The notes under the pieces: generated by a model | The model's input: the letters and a program-made list of their open reading frames with translations, nothing else | Databases searched by the model: none | Told to the model about the DNA's origin: nothing | Position numbers and translations under genes: made by a program | Assembly: GCA_009693255.1 (NCBI GenBank) | Contig: SHXQ01000010.1 | Span: 1 to 60,970, forward strand | Origin: Methylotenera sp. | Lineage (GTDB): Bacteria; Pseudomonadota; Gammaproteobacteria; Burkholderiales; Methylophilaceae | Length of the DNA: 60,970 nt | Reading direction: 5' to 3' | Shown here: in pieces, positions 28,762 through 39,889 of the stretch | Position numbering within the stretch: position 1 is the stretch's first letter | Layout of the letters: each line of letters starts with the position of its first letter

Positions 28762-29544
28762 TTAACGGACGATGCCGCGAGTAGAGGTGTTCAGAAAATC
28801 AGTCAGTAATCCGATTTCAGGCGTAGCTTTTTGCATGCTTGCAAGCTCAACTTTCGCCGCTTCCAATGACAATCCGTTGCGATATAAAGCCTTATAGGCG
28901 CGTTTTATTTGCAGAATACTCTCTGCACTATAGCCTCGCCGCTTTAAGCCTTCAGCGTTGATGCCGTGAGGCTTAGCGTCATAACCCGCCGCCGTTACAT
29001 AAGGGGGGATATCTTTAAAAACGACTGAGCCAACGGCAGTAATGACATGTGCACCAACTTTGCAAAACTGATGTATCAGTGTGAATCCACCTAGAATTGC
29101 ATAATCATCGACATCAACATGGCCAGCAAGTGATGTGTTGTTGGCTAGAATAGTATGATTAGCGATTTGACAATCATGAGCAATGTGCACATACGCCATA
29201 ATCCAATTGTCATTGCCAATTTTAGTGGTATTTTTAGCTTGTACTGTGCCACGGTTAAAGGTACAAAATTCACGAATGGTATTGTTGTCCCCAATCTCCA
29301 ATAAAGTGGGTTCACCATTATATTTTTTATCCTGCGGCGCCTCACCTAGTGAAGAATACTGAAAAATATGATTATTTTTGCCAATGACCGTTTGGCCATT
29401 AATCATGACATGGCCGGCAATGCGCGTGCCGGCATCTATTTTGACCTTAGCACCGATGATAGAATAGGGCCCAACTTCAACGCTAGAATCCAGTTCTGCT
29501 GTGGCATCAATGATTGCCGTGGCATGAATTTTTGCGGCTGGCAT
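28762..29544 (-). CDS. lpxA: UDP-GlcNAc acyltransferase
   Basis: This 260-residue left-handed beta-helix enzyme adds the first acyl chain in lipid A synthesis. Hexapeptide repeats cover residues 5-190, and the catalytic histidine is His123 in YVHIAHDC. The C-terminal helical part contains GLKRRGYSAESI. It lies three bases after fabZ in the conserved lpxD-fabZ-lpxA-lpxB order. Confidence 0.97.
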   Translation of the reverse strand: MPAAKIHATAIIDATAELDSSVEVGPYSIIGAKVKIDAGTRIAGHVMINGQTVIGKNNHIFQYSSLGEAPQDKKYNGEPTLLEIGDNNTIREFCTFNRGTVQAKNTTKIGNDNWIMAYVHIAHDCQIANHTILANNTSLAGHVDVDDYAILGGFTLIHQFCKVGAHVITAVGSVVFKDIPPYVTAAGYDAKPHGINAEGLKRRGYSAESILQIKRAYKALYRNGLSLEAAKVELASMQKATPEIGLLTDFLNTSTRGIVR

Positions 29545-29547
29545 GAC

Positions 29548-30024
29548 TTACTTCTCTTTTTTATCAATCACTTTTAATATACACATCATCTGTGCTTCAG
29601 CCACAACATTGCCATCAACACGCGCCACACCTGAATATTTCCAAATGCCTTTTAAGATACGGTCAATTTTAACGTTAAGTACAATTTGATCGCCTGGCGA
29701 TACCGGCTTTTTAAAGCGCGCACTATCTATACCCGCAAAGTAATAAACAGAATCATCATTAGGCTTGACGCCCATGGTCTTGAATGACAATACCGCCGCC
29801 GCTTGCGCCATCGCTTCAACAATCAATACGCCAGGCATCACCGGGTGATAAGGAAAGTGGCCGGGGAAAAAAGGCTCATTAATCGTTACATTTTTCAATG
29901 CAGTAATTTCTTTACCCAACTCCATAGAAATAACACGGTCTACCAGAACGAAAGGATAGCGATGCGGCAGATGGTCAAGTATTTCATGGATATCCATGCT
30001 GCTAGAGGTGGTTTCATTAGTCAT
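29548..30024 (-). CDS. fabZ: 3-hydroxyacyl-ACP dehydratase FabZ
   Basis: This 158-residue hot-dog-fold enzyme dehydrates beta-hydroxyacyl-ACP. [10 protein letters not shown] (21-30) and [16 protein letters not shown] hold the catalytic His56, with Glu70 in IVEAMAQ. It competes with LpxA for hydroxyacyl-ACP, which fits its position between lpxD and lpxA. Confidence 0.97.
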   Translation of the reverse strand: MTNETTSSSMDIHEILDHLPHRYPFVLVDRVISMELGKEITALKNVTINEPFFPGHFPYHPVMPGVLIVEAMAQAAAVLSFKTMGVKPNDDSVYYFAGIDSARFKKPVSPGDQIVLNVKIDRILKGIWKYSGVARVDGNVVAEAQMMCILKVIDKKEK

Positions 30025-30088
30025 TTTTATCTCATCTTACTTTTTATAGGGTGATGCTATTTTGATCGATAACTGTATCTTAATATTG

Positions 30089-31126
30089 CTACAAACTAGA
30101 TTTTAACATTGCAATGTCTTTTTCAAGACTTTTAATTTTATCTGACAATGAGGCTAAATGACGAATTTTTGTAGCAGTATTAAGCCAGTTTTTATGCGCT
30201 TGAAAAGGCATCAGTGCGGTATAGGTATCCGCAATCATTAAAGATCGGGTAATCATACTACCAGCTGAAATGGTTACATGATCGGTAATCTGTAAATGTC
30301 CTAGTATCATTGCCGCGCCACCGATTTTACAGTACCTGCCAATTTTTGCACTGCCTGCAATGCCGGTACAACCAGCAATCACAGTGTGCGCACCAATGAC
30401 GCAGTTATGACCTATTTGAATTAAGTTATCTAGTTTCACACCCTCTTCAATAACGGTGTCGTCTAATGCACCTCTATCTATAGTGGTGTTCGCACCGACA
30501 TCAACATTGTTATGCAGCACAACGCGTCCCACTTGTGGTATTTTCAACCAAACATCCGCCTCTTGAGCATAGCCAAAGCCATCTGAACCAATCACAGCCC
30601 CGGAGAATAGGTGGCAGTTTTGGCCGATATCGCAATGGTGTTTAATGGTCACATGGGCTTCTAAGCACGAATTATCAGCAATCGTGACGTCATTTTCAAT
30701 CACACAAGCGCTACCAATCACCACATTTTCACCTAGCACCACATTCGCCCCAATCACCGCCAGAGGCCCAATACTGCAAGATGCTGGAATATGTGCGCTT
30801 GCGTCTATAACTGCACTAGGGGCAATACCTAATGGCGCTTGAATAGCTGGGTTTAAAAATGCAGAAACCTTAGCGAAATAAGCATAAGGGTTATCTACAA
30901 TAATTTTAGGGAGGAAAGTTAAAGCAGAATCTTTTTCTCTTAAAACGTAAGCACTGGCTTGGCATGACTGCAGTACTTTTTGGTACTTTGCATCATTGAT
31001 GAAACTAATATCACCTGATTGTGCGTTACTTAACGATGCTACACGGCTGATTAATGTAGTGGCATCGCCTATCACCGACCCACCTAGTGCTTTGGCTATA
31101 TCACCAAGTGAGTATTGTTTGATCAT
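30089..31126 (-). CDS. lpxD: UDP-3-O-acylglucosamine N-acyltransferase
   Basis: This 345-residue enzyme adds the N-linked acyl chain in lipid A synthesis. An N-terminal domain ([19 protein letters not shown]) precedes hexapeptide repeats, with the catalytic histidine His240 in IGHNCVIG, and a C-terminal helix. I chose the ATG at 31126, which gives the usual length; a TTG five codons upstream is possible. A perfect palindrome, ACTCAAT-A-ATTGAGT (31136-31150), lies just before it. Confidence 0.95.
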   Translation of the reverse strand: MIKQYSLGDIAKALGGSVIGDATTLISRVASLSNAQSGDISFINDAKYQKVLQSCQASAYVLREKDSALTFLPKIIVDNPYAYFAKVSAFLNPAIQAPLGIAPSAVIDASAHIPASCSIGPLAVIGANVVLGENVVIGSACVIENDVTIADNSCLEAHVTIKHHCDIGQNCHLFSGAVIGSDGFGYAQEADVWLKIPQVGRVVLHNNVDVGANTTIDRGALDDTVIEEGVKLDNLIQIGHNCVIGAHTVIAGCTGIAGSAKIGRYCKIGGAAMILGHLQITDHVTISAGSMITRSLMIADTYTALMPFQAHKNWLNTATKIRHLASLSDKIKSLEKDIAMLKSSL

Positions 31127-31172
31127 GATAGTAAGACTCAATAATTGAGTATTAAAGAAGGTTTAATACGAA

Positions 31173-31676
31173 TTACTTTTTACCTAATTGTTTTAGCACT
31201 TTTTCTGTGATATCAAGCTTGTCTGCGGCATAAGCGACACCACTGTACATGACTAAATCATAGTTCTCAGCTTTTGCTACAGACTGAACGGCTTTATTAA
31301 TGCGGTCTTGCAAACTGCCAAGTTCTTCATTTTTACGTACATTAATGTCCTCGCGTAATTCGCGTTGTTTACGCTGAAACTCTACTTTAATGTTTTGCAC
31401 ATCGCGCTCTTTATTACGGCGCTCTACCTCGGTAATGGTTAAGCCATCTTTATCAATTGCAGACTCTAAGTCTTTAATTTGTTTAGCCATGCGATCTAAT
31501 TCTTGCGATTTTGGACTAAATTCGCGCTCTAATTTCTTACTACTTTCCGCAGTTTGTGGAGCTTCTTGTAAGATTTTATCTACTTGCACATAACCAACTT
31601 TCAGCTCCGCTGATTGCGCAGATAGTGTGAAGGCCATGAAACTAGCTAAAACTAAACTTTTTAATGTAGGTCTCAA
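31173..31676 (-). CDS. skp: Periplasmic chaperone Skp/OmpH
   Basis: This 167-residue protein has a signal peptide (cleavage near SAQSA, about residue 22), then LKVGYVQVDKILQEAPQ and a long charged coiled coil (about 50-130) forming the tentacles of the Skp trimer. It closes with AKAENYDLVMYSGVAYAADKLDIT. Skp carries unfolded outer-membrane proteins across the periplasm to BamA, encoded immediately upstream. Confidence 0.93.
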   Translation of the reverse strand: MRPTLKSLVLASFMAFTLSAQSAELKVGYVQVDKILQEAPQTAESSKKLEREFSPKSQELDRMAKQIKDLESAIDKDGLTITEVERRNKERDVQNIKVEFQRKQRELREDINVRKNEELGSLQDRINKAVQSVAKAENYDLVMYSGVAYAADKLDITEKVLKQLGKK

Positions 31677-31780
31677 TTAAATCTCCTAAATAATCACTTT
31701 AACCACTCAATCTATTATGCCACAACGTGACCTATCATTAACTGACTAGCATCAATCAACAACACTATAATTGCCAAAGC

Positions 31781-34126
31781 CTAAAACTGCTGACCCAGTT
31801 GGAATTGTATCGTTTCCGTCGTATCTGTAGCAATACTGTTCAACGCTTTAGCGTAAATCAACTTCAAAGGACCAAATGGTGAAAACCAGCTCACGCCTAG
31901 CCCCGCCGAATATTTTAAATCGCTTAGGTCGTAAGACTGATTCGATGCCCATACATTACCTGCATCAACAAACGCACTCAATCTAAACTGCTTAGAACCC
32001 TTTAAACCAGGAACCGGGATGAATATCTCCGCATTAGCAAGCACATTCTTGGTACCGCCCACGGCATAATCCAGACCACCATTATTTTCTTTAGGGCCCA
32101 AAGTACCAATAGCATAACCTCGCACCGAGTTAACACCACCAATAAAAGTATTTTTAAAGAATGGGAACTCTTTGCCACCGTAAGCACCGGAATAACCAAT
32201 CTCACCGTTAAGCATAAACGTCAAATCTTTCACGACCTCCTTGTACCAGGAATGCTTATAGTTAACCTTATAGTACTGCAAATCCAATACTGGCAGGGAA
32301 ATCTCACCACTTAATCGTTGAAACACACCATTATGGGTATACATAATGCTGTCACGCGAATCATGCGCCCAGCCGGCACTTGCGACCACGGAGTTGCTGG
32401 TACAGCCGGCGGTATTCTGACAAAAATCTTTGTACTGCTGAGGACTGCTGGCGGATAAATTAATATCAGTCCAATCACCAGCCAACCCAGCACTCAAACC
32501 ATCTCGCTCATTGAGTGGAATGCCAAACCTAACACCACCGCCATAGGATGATGTGCTGTAAGTCGCCACGTTATTAGTTGAGCCTGTATTAACATCGCGT
32601 CTATACACGTCGAACCCACGGCTTACACCATCCGGCGTAAAGTACGGGTCAGTATAAGACAATGCGTAAGTAGTATTCGTTTTGCCAGTATTCACGTTTG
32701 CACTGACGCGGTTACCCGTGCCTAGAAAGTTATTTTGATTCACTGTAATACCAAATACTACACCTTCACTACTGGACAAGCCGGCACCAAATTGTACGCT
32801 ACCGGTGGATTGTTCGACCACACTGATATTTAAGTCTACTTGATCTGCTGTGCCAGGTACTGCTGGGGTTTCAACATTGACGTCAGAAAAATATTGGGTA
32901 CGTACTAACCGCTCTTTAGAGCGATCAATTTTATTAGACGCATACCAAGCGGATTCTAGCTGACGCACTTCACGACGCACTACTTCATCGCGTGTGCGTG
33001 TATTGCCGGCGACATTAATACGACGGACATAAACACGCTTACCTGGGTCAATAAAAAAGGTGAATGCGGCAGTATGTAGCTCTTTATTCACTTCAGGCAC
33101 TGGATTGACATTAGCAAAGGCATAACCGTCATTACTTAAGCGATCACTAATCGCTTTGCTCGACTGCGTGATATTGCTGCGGCTAAAGGTGTCGCCTTTT
33201 TTAACTAAAATTAATTGTTGCAACTCAGTATCTGGCACGACGGTTTCACCGGCTAATTTAACCTCTGAAATGGTGTATTTTTCACCTTCAGTCACATTTA
33301 CAGTGATATAAATATCTTTTTTATCCGGCGTGATAGATACTTGAGTTGAGTCTATATTAAACTCTAGGTAACCTTGGTTCATATAAAAAGATCTGAGCGA
33401 TTCTAGATCAGCATTTAGTTTCTGTTTTGAATACTGATCATCTTTATTCCACCAACTCATCCAATTAGGCGTAGTTAGTAAAAATTCCGCTCGCAAATCG
33501 TCCGTAGAAAAAGTTTGATTGCCGACTATATTGATGCTGCGAATTTTTGAAACTGCGCCCTCTTCAATATCGAAGCGCACCGCTACACGGTTTCGTTCCA
33601 GCGGTGAAACTACCGCTTTAACCGTAGCGCCATATTTACCTTGAGATAAATATTGCCGCTTAATCTCTTGTTCAGCACGATCCAGCTGAGATTTATCAAA
33701 TATTTGACCTTCAGAAATGCCGATTTGTTTCAGACCTTCTTTCATTTTATCGGTAGGAAATGACTTGTTGCCACTAAAATCAATCTGCGCTACCGATGAG
33801 CGCTCTTGTACTGTGACCACCAATACGTCACTTTCAGTTTCAATACGCACATCTTTAAAAAACCCTGTGCCATATAAAGCCTTAATCGCTTGCGAAGCAA
33901 GTTCGTCGCTCATTGTATCGCCGACTTTAACCGGTAGGTTACTAAACACAGTGCCAGCTTCTGTGCGCTGTATACCTTCTACCCTGATGTCTTTAACGAC
34001 AAAGGGCTCAAGTGCTAAGGCTGAGCTGACATACAGACTAGAAGCTAAAAAAATAATAATTTTAAGTCTAAGTCGGCTAACTATATGCGTTGTTTTTTTG
34101 CTGTGTTTTAATTTTTTTGTTGCCAT
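31781..34126 (-). CDS. bamA: Outer-membrane protein assembly factor BamA
   Basis: This 781-residue protein is the core of the BAM complex. A long basic N-terminus and signal sequence (cleavage near ALA, about residue 39) precede five POTRA domains (to about residue 440) and a 16-strand barrel. The barrel carries FIGGVNSVRGYAIGTLGP (VRGY loop-6 motif) and ends in a terminal Phe (QLGQQF), the usual outer-membrane signal. It sits between rseP and skp, the standard order. Confidence 0.97.
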   Translation of the reverse strand: MATKKLKHSKKTTHIVSRLRLKIIIFLASSLYVSSALALEPFVVKDIRVEGIQRTEAGTVFSNLPVKVGDTMSDELASQAIKALYGTGFFKDVRIETESDVLVVTVQERSSVAQIDFSGNKSFPTDKMKEGLKQIGISEGQIFDKSQLDRAEQEIKRQYLSQGKYGATVKAVVSPLERNRVAVRFDIEEGAVSKIRSINIVGNQTFSTDDLRAEFLLTTPNWMSWWNKDDQYSKQKLNADLESLRSFYMNQGYLEFNIDSTQVSITPDKKDIYITVNVTEGEKYTISEVKLAGETVVPDTELQQLILVKKGDTFSRSNITQSSKAISDRLSNDGYAFANVNPVPEVNKELHTAAFTFFIDPGKRVYVRRINVAGNTRTRDEVVRREVRQLESAWYASNKIDRSKERLVRTQYFSDVNVETPAVPGTADQVDLNISVVEQSTGSVQFGAGLSSSEGVVFGITVNQNNFLGTGNRVSANVNTGKTNTTYALSYTDPYFTPDGVSRGFDVYRRDVNTGSTNNVATYSTSSYGGGVRFGIPLNERDGLSAGLAGDWTDINLSASSPQQYKDFCQNTAGCTSNSVVASAGWAHDSRDSIMYTHNGVFQRLSGEISLPVLDLQYYKVNYKHSWYKEVVKDLTFMLNGEIGYSGAYGGKEFPFFKNTFIGGVNSVRGYAIGTLGPKENNGGLDYAVGGTKNVLANAEIFIPVPGLKGSKQFRLSAFVDAGNVWASNQSYDLSDLKYSAGLGVSWFSPFGPLKLIYAKALNSIATDTTETIQFQLGQQF

Positions 34127-34130
34127 GCAA

Positions 34131-35516
34131 TCAGCCTGTTATCCATCTATTTATATCGTTATAAAACGCGATGATCATCATAAAACCCAGCATAGAAAAC
34201 CCGATTTTCTGCCCCGCCCTCATGACTGACTCGGAGACCGGCTTACCAGTTAAAATTTCAACCATATAATACATCAAATGACCGCCATCTAACACCGGTA
34301 TAGGCAATAGATTTAACACCCCCATGCTAATGCTAATCAGCGCTAAAAAACCAATGAATACTTTAATGCCCATATGCGCGCTTTGCCCAGCGTAATTAGC
34401 GATGGTCACTGGGCCACTAATACTCTGCCATGACGCTTGCCCCGTGACCATTCTAGCTAACATTTTTAAACTAAACATTGCGGTATCCCAAGTTTTCTCT
34501 GTCCCCTTAAGAATCGATTCAACTAGCGAATAATGTGTCGTGACAAAAATTTCATCAATCGCACTTTTATCCATGCTAAAAGCCGCACCAATACGTCCGA
34601 TTGTGCGGCCATTTTCAATCACAGACTCAGGTCTTACCGTTAACTTCACTTTATTGGCGCCACGTAAAACCAATATATCCAATGGCGCATTGGGGTGCTG
34701 TCTAATGGCTTCAACAAAATCTTCCCAGACTTTAACTTCGGTATTGGTATCACCTACCCACAATACTAAATCATTCGCTTTAAAACCGGCTAAATCTGCT
34801 GGGCTGTTATTAATAACCTCACCAATGCGCGCTGGAATCTTCGGCTGATGGATAGTTAAACCCAGCAAACTCAATGGATCTTTACTTGCATGATCAAGCG
34901 TTATACTCGACAAGATAAGTTGGTGTAATTGTATTTCTTGACGGCTATTAATCGCTTGGACTTCTACGGGGGTGTTTTTCAAGGATTCATTTAATAAAAT
35001 CCAGCCTAGCTCTTGCCATGTAGCCACCTCTTTACCGTTGACTTTTTGTATCGTCTCGCCAGCGATAAATTTAGCGCTAGCGGCTGGGCTAGAATCAACG
35101 ACTTTGCCTAACGTAGGTTTCAAACCAACAACACCCATCATAAACAATAAGCTATATAAAATAATGGCGAGCAATAGATTGGCTGTCGGTCCAGCAATGA
35201 CAATGGCGATGCGCTTGGCGACAGTTTGGCGATTAAAAGCACGCTTTAGTTGCGCTTCTGAATAATGCACTTGTGCGCTAGCCTCTTGCTCAAACTCGCG
35301 TTCATCTAACATTTTAACAAAACCGCCCAATGGAATTGCCGCGAGTACAAATTCAGTTTGATCAAGGCCAATTTTTTTTGACCAAAGCGGCCGACCAAAC
35401 CCAATAGAGAACTTTAATACTTTGACACCACACCATTTAGCAACCTGAAAATGACCATACTCATGCACCGTCACTAACAAGCCCAGCGTACATATAAAGG
35501 CCAGTGCTGTTAGCAC
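34131..35516 (-). CDS. rseP: Site-2 protease RseP
   Basis: This 461-residue intramembrane zinc protease cleaves anti-sigma factors such as RseA. HEYGH (His18, Glu19, His22) in the first membrane segment and NLLPIPVLDGGHL in the third supply the zinc site. Two PDZ domains lie between, with KVNGKEVATWQELGW and AGFKANDLVLWV. The start is GTG, overlapping dxr by 7 bases. The next gene, bamA, begins 4 bp after the stop. Confidence 0.96.
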   Translation of the reverse strand: MLTALAFICTLGLLVTVHEYGHFQVAKWCGVKVLKFSIGFGRPLWSKKIGLDQTEFVLAAIPLGGFVKMLDEREFEQEASAQVHYSEAQLKRAFNRQTVAKRIAIVIAGPTANLLLAIILYSLLFMMGVVGLKPTLGKVVDSSPAASAKFIAGETIQKVNGKEVATWQELGWILLNESLKNTPVEVQAINSRQEIQLHQLILSSITLDHASKDPLSLLGLTIHQPKIPARIGEVINNSPADLAGFKANDLVLWVGDTNTEVKVWEDFVEAIRQHPNAPLDILVLRGANKVKLTVRPESVIENGRTIGRIGAAFSMDKSAIDEIFVTTHYSLVESILKGTEKTWDTAMFSLKMLARMVTGQASWQSISGPVTIANYAGQSAHMGIKVFIGFLALISISMGVLNLLPIPVLDGGHLMYYMVEILTGKPVSESVMRAGQKIGFSMLGFMMIIAFYNDINRWITG

Positions 35517-36730
35517 AACGCTTTGATTTTCGCTGTGGAAGTTTGCCTAGCCAGCAGGTCTACTGCCACTAACTGCGTAATGGATTCAACATTTTCAATG
35601 TTAGCAGCAGACAGTACGTAATCAATAATATTGGGAATGTCCATAAAGCCGATTTTTTCGGCTAAAAAAGCCTCAACGGCCACCTCATTGGCCGCATTCA
35701 AAATTGCCGGCGCCGTGCCACCAGCATTCAAAGCCTCATAGGCAATCCGTAAACAGGGGAAGCGTAGCTTATCTGGTGCACAGAAGTCTAATCGCGCAGT
35801 GCTAAGTAGGTCTAAACTACTCACGCCGCTACTTAATCGCTCAGGATAACCGAGTCCATAAGCAATCGGTGTGCGCATATCTGGGTTGCCCAGTTGTGCC
35901 AAGATGCTGCCATCAATGTACTCAACCATAGAATGAATAATGCTTTGCGGATGCACCACCACATCAATCTTCTCTGCTGGTGCATTGAATAGCCAATGCG
36001 CCTCAATGACTTCTAAGCCCTTGTTCATCAAAGTGGCAGAGTCTATCGTTATTTTTGGCCCCATCACCCAGTTAGGGTGATTTAATGCTTGTGTACGTGT
36101 AACGGCTTTTAGCTCTAGTAGGCTTGAATTTCTAAAAGGTCCGCCAGAGGCCGTCAACAACACGCGTTTAACCCCCAAACTTGCTAAAGTTGAGTCCGCT
36201 AAACTGCCACCATTACGCTGCGGCATCACTTGAAATATGGCGTTATGCTCGCTATCTATCGGCAATAGCGTGGCACCACCATCAAGTACCGCTTGCATAA
36301 ATAGGTTGCCTGCCATTACCAGCGTTTCTTTATTGGCTAGCAATATGCGCTTACCTGCTTTTGCAGCAGCCATAGCAGGATGCAAGCCTGCCGCACCAAC
36401 GATAGCCGCCATCACAACATCAACCTGCTCGTGTGCGGACACTTCACAAAGTGCCGCTTCCCCATGCAAAACAACCGTAGTTGAGCTTATGTCTTTAAGT
36501 TGCGCACTTAATGCCGTAGCCGCCGGTTCTTGTAGCATCACCGCATATTTTGGGGCATATTTTTCACATAAGGCGAATAAACCTTTAACGTTATTGTTAG
36601 CGCTTAAAGCAAAAACACCAAAGCGCTCTGTATGCTGCGAGATGACGTCTAATGTATGTAATCCGATGGTGCCGGTGGCACCCAATATGGTCACATATTG
36701 CAATTTTTGCGGACTGGATTTATCTAACAT
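35510..36730 (-). CDS. dxr: 1-deoxy-D-xylulose 5-phosphate reductoisomerase
   Basis: This 406-residue enzyme makes 2-C-methyl-D-erythritol 4-phosphate, the committed step of the non-mevalonate isoprenoid pathway. Seen are ILGATGTIGLHTLDVI, LANKETLVMAG, PIDSEHNAIFQ, LTASGGPFR and ATLMNKGLEVIEAHWLF. I use the ATG at 36730; a TTG six codons earlier is possible. It overlaps the end of cdsA by 11 bases. Its products feed uppS here and, indirectly, the squalene genes at 48-51 kb. Confidence 0.97.
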   Translation of the reverse strand: MLDKSSPQKLQYVTILGATGTIGLHTLDVISQHTERFGVFALSANNNVKGLFALCEKYAPKYAVMLQEPAATALSAQLKDISSTTVVLHGEAALCEVSAHEQVDVVMAAIVGAAGLHPAMAAAKAGKRILLANKETLVMAGNLFMQAVLDGGATLLPIDSEHNAIFQVMPQRNGGSLADSTLASLGVKRVLLTASGGPFRNSSLLELKAVTRTQALNHPNWVMGPKITIDSATLMNKGLEVIEAHWLFNAPAEKIDVVVHPQSIIHSMVEYIDGSILAQLGNPDMRTPIAYGLGYPERLSSGVSSLDLLSTARLDFCAPDKLRFPCLRIAYEALNAGGTAPAILNAANEVAVEAFLAEKIGFMDIPNIIDYVLSAANIENVESITQLVAVDLLARQTSTAKIKALC

Positions 36731-37547
36731 ATAATTGAATATTCGCAAAAAGGGGAAAATAAATATAAAACAATACTAAAGGCAGGGTTGATATCAAACC
36801 ATCAATTCTGTCTAGCACACCGCCATGACCTGGCAATAGATGGCTACTATCTTTTTTAACCGCTTGACGCTTCAAAAGCGATTCGAATAAATCACCCATA
36901 ATACTTAACATCACAATGAGCCATAAACCGACAATTAACCAACGACTAATATGCAAGTAGTAGCACAGCAGCAGTCCATACAAAGTTGTAGCCAATATTG
37001 CGCCGGCGACCCCCTCCCAAGTTTTACCTGGGCTAATTTCCGGCGCAAGCTTATGCTGACCAAAACGTTTCCCCGCAAAATATGCGGCAATATCTGCCAA
37101 CCAAACCGTCGACAGCACGGCTAATAATAACCATGGGCTGATTTTCTGCAAGCCATTCAAAGCGATCCAACATGCGAGCAATAGCAACAATCCCAGCACC
37201 GCCATGATTAATTTGTTATTGATTTTACTTCTTAGCATCAGCCAAACTGGTGCTAAGCCTAGCCAAAATACGGTGGCTAGGCATAATAAACTGAATTCAA
37301 ACTCGTCTTTGTAATGACCTAACGGTAGATTGCTTGCAAACAGTAGCATCAATCCAATGCTCAAGGCACTGGCTAAATTGAGCATCATTTGATGCTTAGT
37401 GAGCTTAATTAAATGAGACCATTCCCAAATAGCGATCATTGTTGCTGTAAGTGTAATACAAGCCCAAGCCATATTTGACGCCTTAAACAAAGCTGCTGAA
37501 AAGCCAATAGCAAGCACAATCGCGGTAATGATTCTAGTTTTAAGCAT
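36720..37547 (-). CDS. cdsA: Phosphatidate cytidylyltransferase
   Basis: This 275-residue integral membrane enzyme makes CDP-diacylglycerol. There are several membrane segments, ISPGKTWEGVAGAI, and the family signature KRQAVKKDSSHLLPGHGGVL followed by DRIDG near the C-terminus. It lies between uppS and dxr in the conserved order. Confidence 0.96.
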   Translation of the reverse strand: MLKTRIITAIVLAIGFSAALFKASNMAWACITLTATMIAIWEWSHLIKLTKHQMMLNLASALSIGLMLLFASNLPLGHYKDEFEFSLLCLATVFWLGLAPVWLMLRSKINNKLIMAVLGLLLLLACWIALNGLQKISPWLLLAVLSTVWLADIAAYFAGKRFGQHKLAPEISPGKTWEGVAGAILATTLYGLLLCYYLHISRWLIVGLWLIVMLSIMGDLFESLLKRQAVKKDSSHLLPGHGGVLDRIDGLISTLPLVLFYIYFPLFANIQLYVR

Positions 37548-37584
37548 ATCGAATGGCTTTGAATTTAATAAATTAGGTACGGTA

Positions 37585-38355
37585 TTATTCTTGGGTATCA
37601 GTGTTAGATTCGTTTAATTGCTCACTAGTGCGACCAAACCGCCGCTCACGTTGCTGGTAAGATTGAATCGCTAAATTAAACGTCGCTTCATTAAAATCTG
37701 GCCATAAGGTGTCCGTGAAATAAAGCTCCGTATAAGCGAGCTGCCAGAGTAAAAAGTTGCTAATGCGACTTTCTCCACCGGTACGGATAAATAAATCCGG
37801 CTCAGGCGCATAATGCATTGATAGGTAAGGTGCCAGGTGATCTTCTTGATAAAAACCTGTCAGCTGAGGTATCGCCAATTGCATTTTATTAACCGCCTGC
37901 AATATATCCCAACGCCCTCCATAATTAGTCGCAAACGTGAGCACTAATCCAGTATTACTCGCCGTTAGTTGTTCCGAAGCCTCTATTTGCGCAACTAGTG
38001 CGTCATCAAAACGACTGCGGTCACCAACAACAACAAGTTTGATATTTTCTTTATGTAGTTTCACCACTTCACGCTTAAGCGCGTACATAAACAAATCCAT
38101 TAAAAATGACACTTCATCTGCGGGTCTGCGCCAATTTTCACTACTAAAGGCAAATAGCGTGAGGTATTTAACTTTTTTACTCACGCAACATTTAACTAAA
38201 TTGCGTATCGTTTCGACACCACGCTCATGACCGGCGACTCTAGGCAGAAATCGCTTACGCGCCCAGCGACCGTTGCCGTCCATGATGACTGCAATATGCC
38301 TAGGACTTTCAGCTATTTCTGGGATGCTTTGTGTGCCACTAGTAAAAAAAGCCAT
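37585..38355 (-). CDS. uppS: Undecaprenyl diphosphate synthase
   Basis: This 256-residue cis-prenyltransferase makes the C55 lipid carrier for cell-wall and LPS synthesis. The catalytic aspartate is Asp27 in HIAVIMDGNGRWAR; FAFSSENWRRP, TFATNYGGRWDI and the C-terminal DLFIRTGGESRISNFLLWQ are the other family blocks. Confidence 0.97.
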   Translation of the reverse strand: MAFFTSGTQSIPEIAESPRHIAVIMDGNGRWARKRFLPRVAGHERGVETIRNLVKCCVSKKVKYLTLFAFSSENWRRPADEVSFLMDLFMYALKREVVKLHKENIKLVVVGDRSRFDDALVAQIEASEQLTASNTGLVLTFATNYGGRWDILQAVNKMQLAIPQLTGFYQEDHLAPYLSMHYAPEPDLFIRTGGESRISNFLLWQLAYTELYFTDTLWPDFNEATFNLAIQSYQQRERRFGRTSEQLNESNTDTQE

Positions 38356-38422
38356 TCTAGCTCCAATGAGGTTGGATTAAGTTTTGAAAAGGCAAGGAAT
38401 TTGCATTAACAATTTTTAATAG

Positions 38423-38980
38423 TTAAACAGCCATCAGTTCAACTTCCTTCACTTGCAACATTTTGTCCACCTCTATCACCGCTTTATCAGTGGCTTTTTG
38501 AATGTCATCTTGCGCGCGTCGCTCATCATCTTCTGAGATTTCTTTATCTTTTAACATTTTTTTCAGTGCATCATTAGCGTCACGACGTGCGTTACGGATG
38601 GACACTTTGGCACCTTCAGCTTCAACACGTACAATTTTAGTCATGTCACGTCGGCGCTCTTCAGTGAGCATAGGCATAGGCACACGAATTAAATCGCCAT
38701 TGGTCGCTGGGTTTAAACCTAAATCGCAATCACGAATCGCCTTTTCAACCTTACCTATCATGCTTTTTTCGAAAGGCTGTACATTAATGGTTCGAGCATC
38801 ACCTAAATTAACATTAGCCACCTGGTTTACCGCTATCATAGCGCCGTAGTATTCGACCATAATATGGTCTAACAAGCCTACATGGGCGCGTCCTGTGCGT
38901 ACTTTAGCTAAATCATTTTTTAGTGACTCTAATGATTTTTGCATTTTCTGTTCTGCGTTCTTTTTCACTGCGTCTAACAT
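38423..38980 (-). CDS. frr: Ribosome recycling factor
   Basis: This 185-residue protein splits post-termination ribosomes with EF-G. Seen are the N-terminal coiled region, [35 protein letters not shown] and [14 protein letters not shown]. Length is exactly that of the E. coli protein. It follows pyrH. Confidence 0.98.
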   Translation of the reverse strand: MLDAVKKNAEQKMQKSLESLKNDLAKVRTGRAHVGLLDHIMVEYYGAMIAVNQVANVNLGDARTINVQPFEKSMIGKVEKAIRDCDLGLNPATNGDLIRVPMPMLTEERRRDMTKIVRVEAEGAKVSIRNARRDANDALKKMLKDKEISEDDERRAQDDIQKATDKAVIEVDKMLQVKEVELMAV

Positions 38981-39073
38981 TTAATTCCCCAACTGGTCTC
39001 TTATAAATTCATTGATTGCTTATAACGCAATTCAATGTGATTTTCTTGATTGATGTGGCTTAAAGGATTGCTT

Positions 39074-39790
39074 TTAAGGTGTGACCATCGTGCCTTCATC
39101 CTCGCCCATCACCACTTTTTTCAGCGCCCCTTGTTTAAAAATACTAAACACCACAATAGGCAGTTTCTGATCTCTGCATAAAGTAAGTGCTGTTGCATCC
39201 ATCACTTTAAGATTTTTGATGATAGCTTCATCGAAAGTAATGCTTTTGTATCGCATAGCCTCAGGATTGGTTTTCGGGTCGTCAGTATAAATGCCATCAA
39301 CTTTGGTAGCTTTAATGACAACATCAGCATTCATCTCCATACCGCGGAGGGCTGCTGCGGTATCTGTCGTAAAAAATGGGTTGCCAGTCCCTGCGCCAAA
39401 AATAACCACACGCCCTTCTTCTAAATAACGGATTGCTTTACCGCGGATATAGGGCTCAGCCACTTGTTCAATATTCAGCGCACTTTGTACTCTGGCATTC
39501 AGTCCGATGTTTTTCATAGCATCTTGCAGCGCCATGGCATTCATCACGGTCGCTAACATGCCCATATAATCTGCCGTTGCTCTATCCATGCCTTCTGCGG
39601 CAGGTGCAACCCCACGGAATATATTGCCACCACCAATCACTACAGCAACTTGCACGCCTAAATCAACCACTTCTTTGACTTCATTGACAATTCGATTAAT
39701 CGTTGTGCGGTTAATCCCATAGGCGTCATCACCCATCAATGCCTCGCCAGAAAGCTTAAGTAATATACGTTTATAGGCCGGTGCTGGCAT
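39074..39790 (-). CDS. pyrH: UMP kinase
   Basis: This 238-residue amino-acid-kinase-fold enzyme phosphorylates UMP. Seen are [55 protein letters not shown] and [11 protein letters not shown]. It lies between tsf and frr, with a terminator separating it from tsf. Confidence 0.98.
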   Translation of the reverse strand: MPAPAYKRILLKLSGEALMGDDAYGINRTTINRIVNEVKEVVDLGVQVAVVIGGGNIFRGVAPAAEGMDRATADYMGMLATVMNAMALQDAMKNIGLNARVQSALNIEQVAEPYIRGKAIRYLEEGRVVIFGAGTGNPFFTTDTAAALRGMEMNADVVIKATKVDGIYTDDPKTNPEAMRYKSITFDEAIIKNLKVMDATALTLCRDQKLPIVVFSIFKQGALKKVVMGEDEGTMVTP

Positions 39791-39889
39791 AATATTTCTC
39801 TTTTTAAAAGTTTGCTTATTTAAGCATAAAAACGGCTATTTAGACATAAAAAAATTAGACCGCTGACGAAATTGGCGGCTAATTCAAGT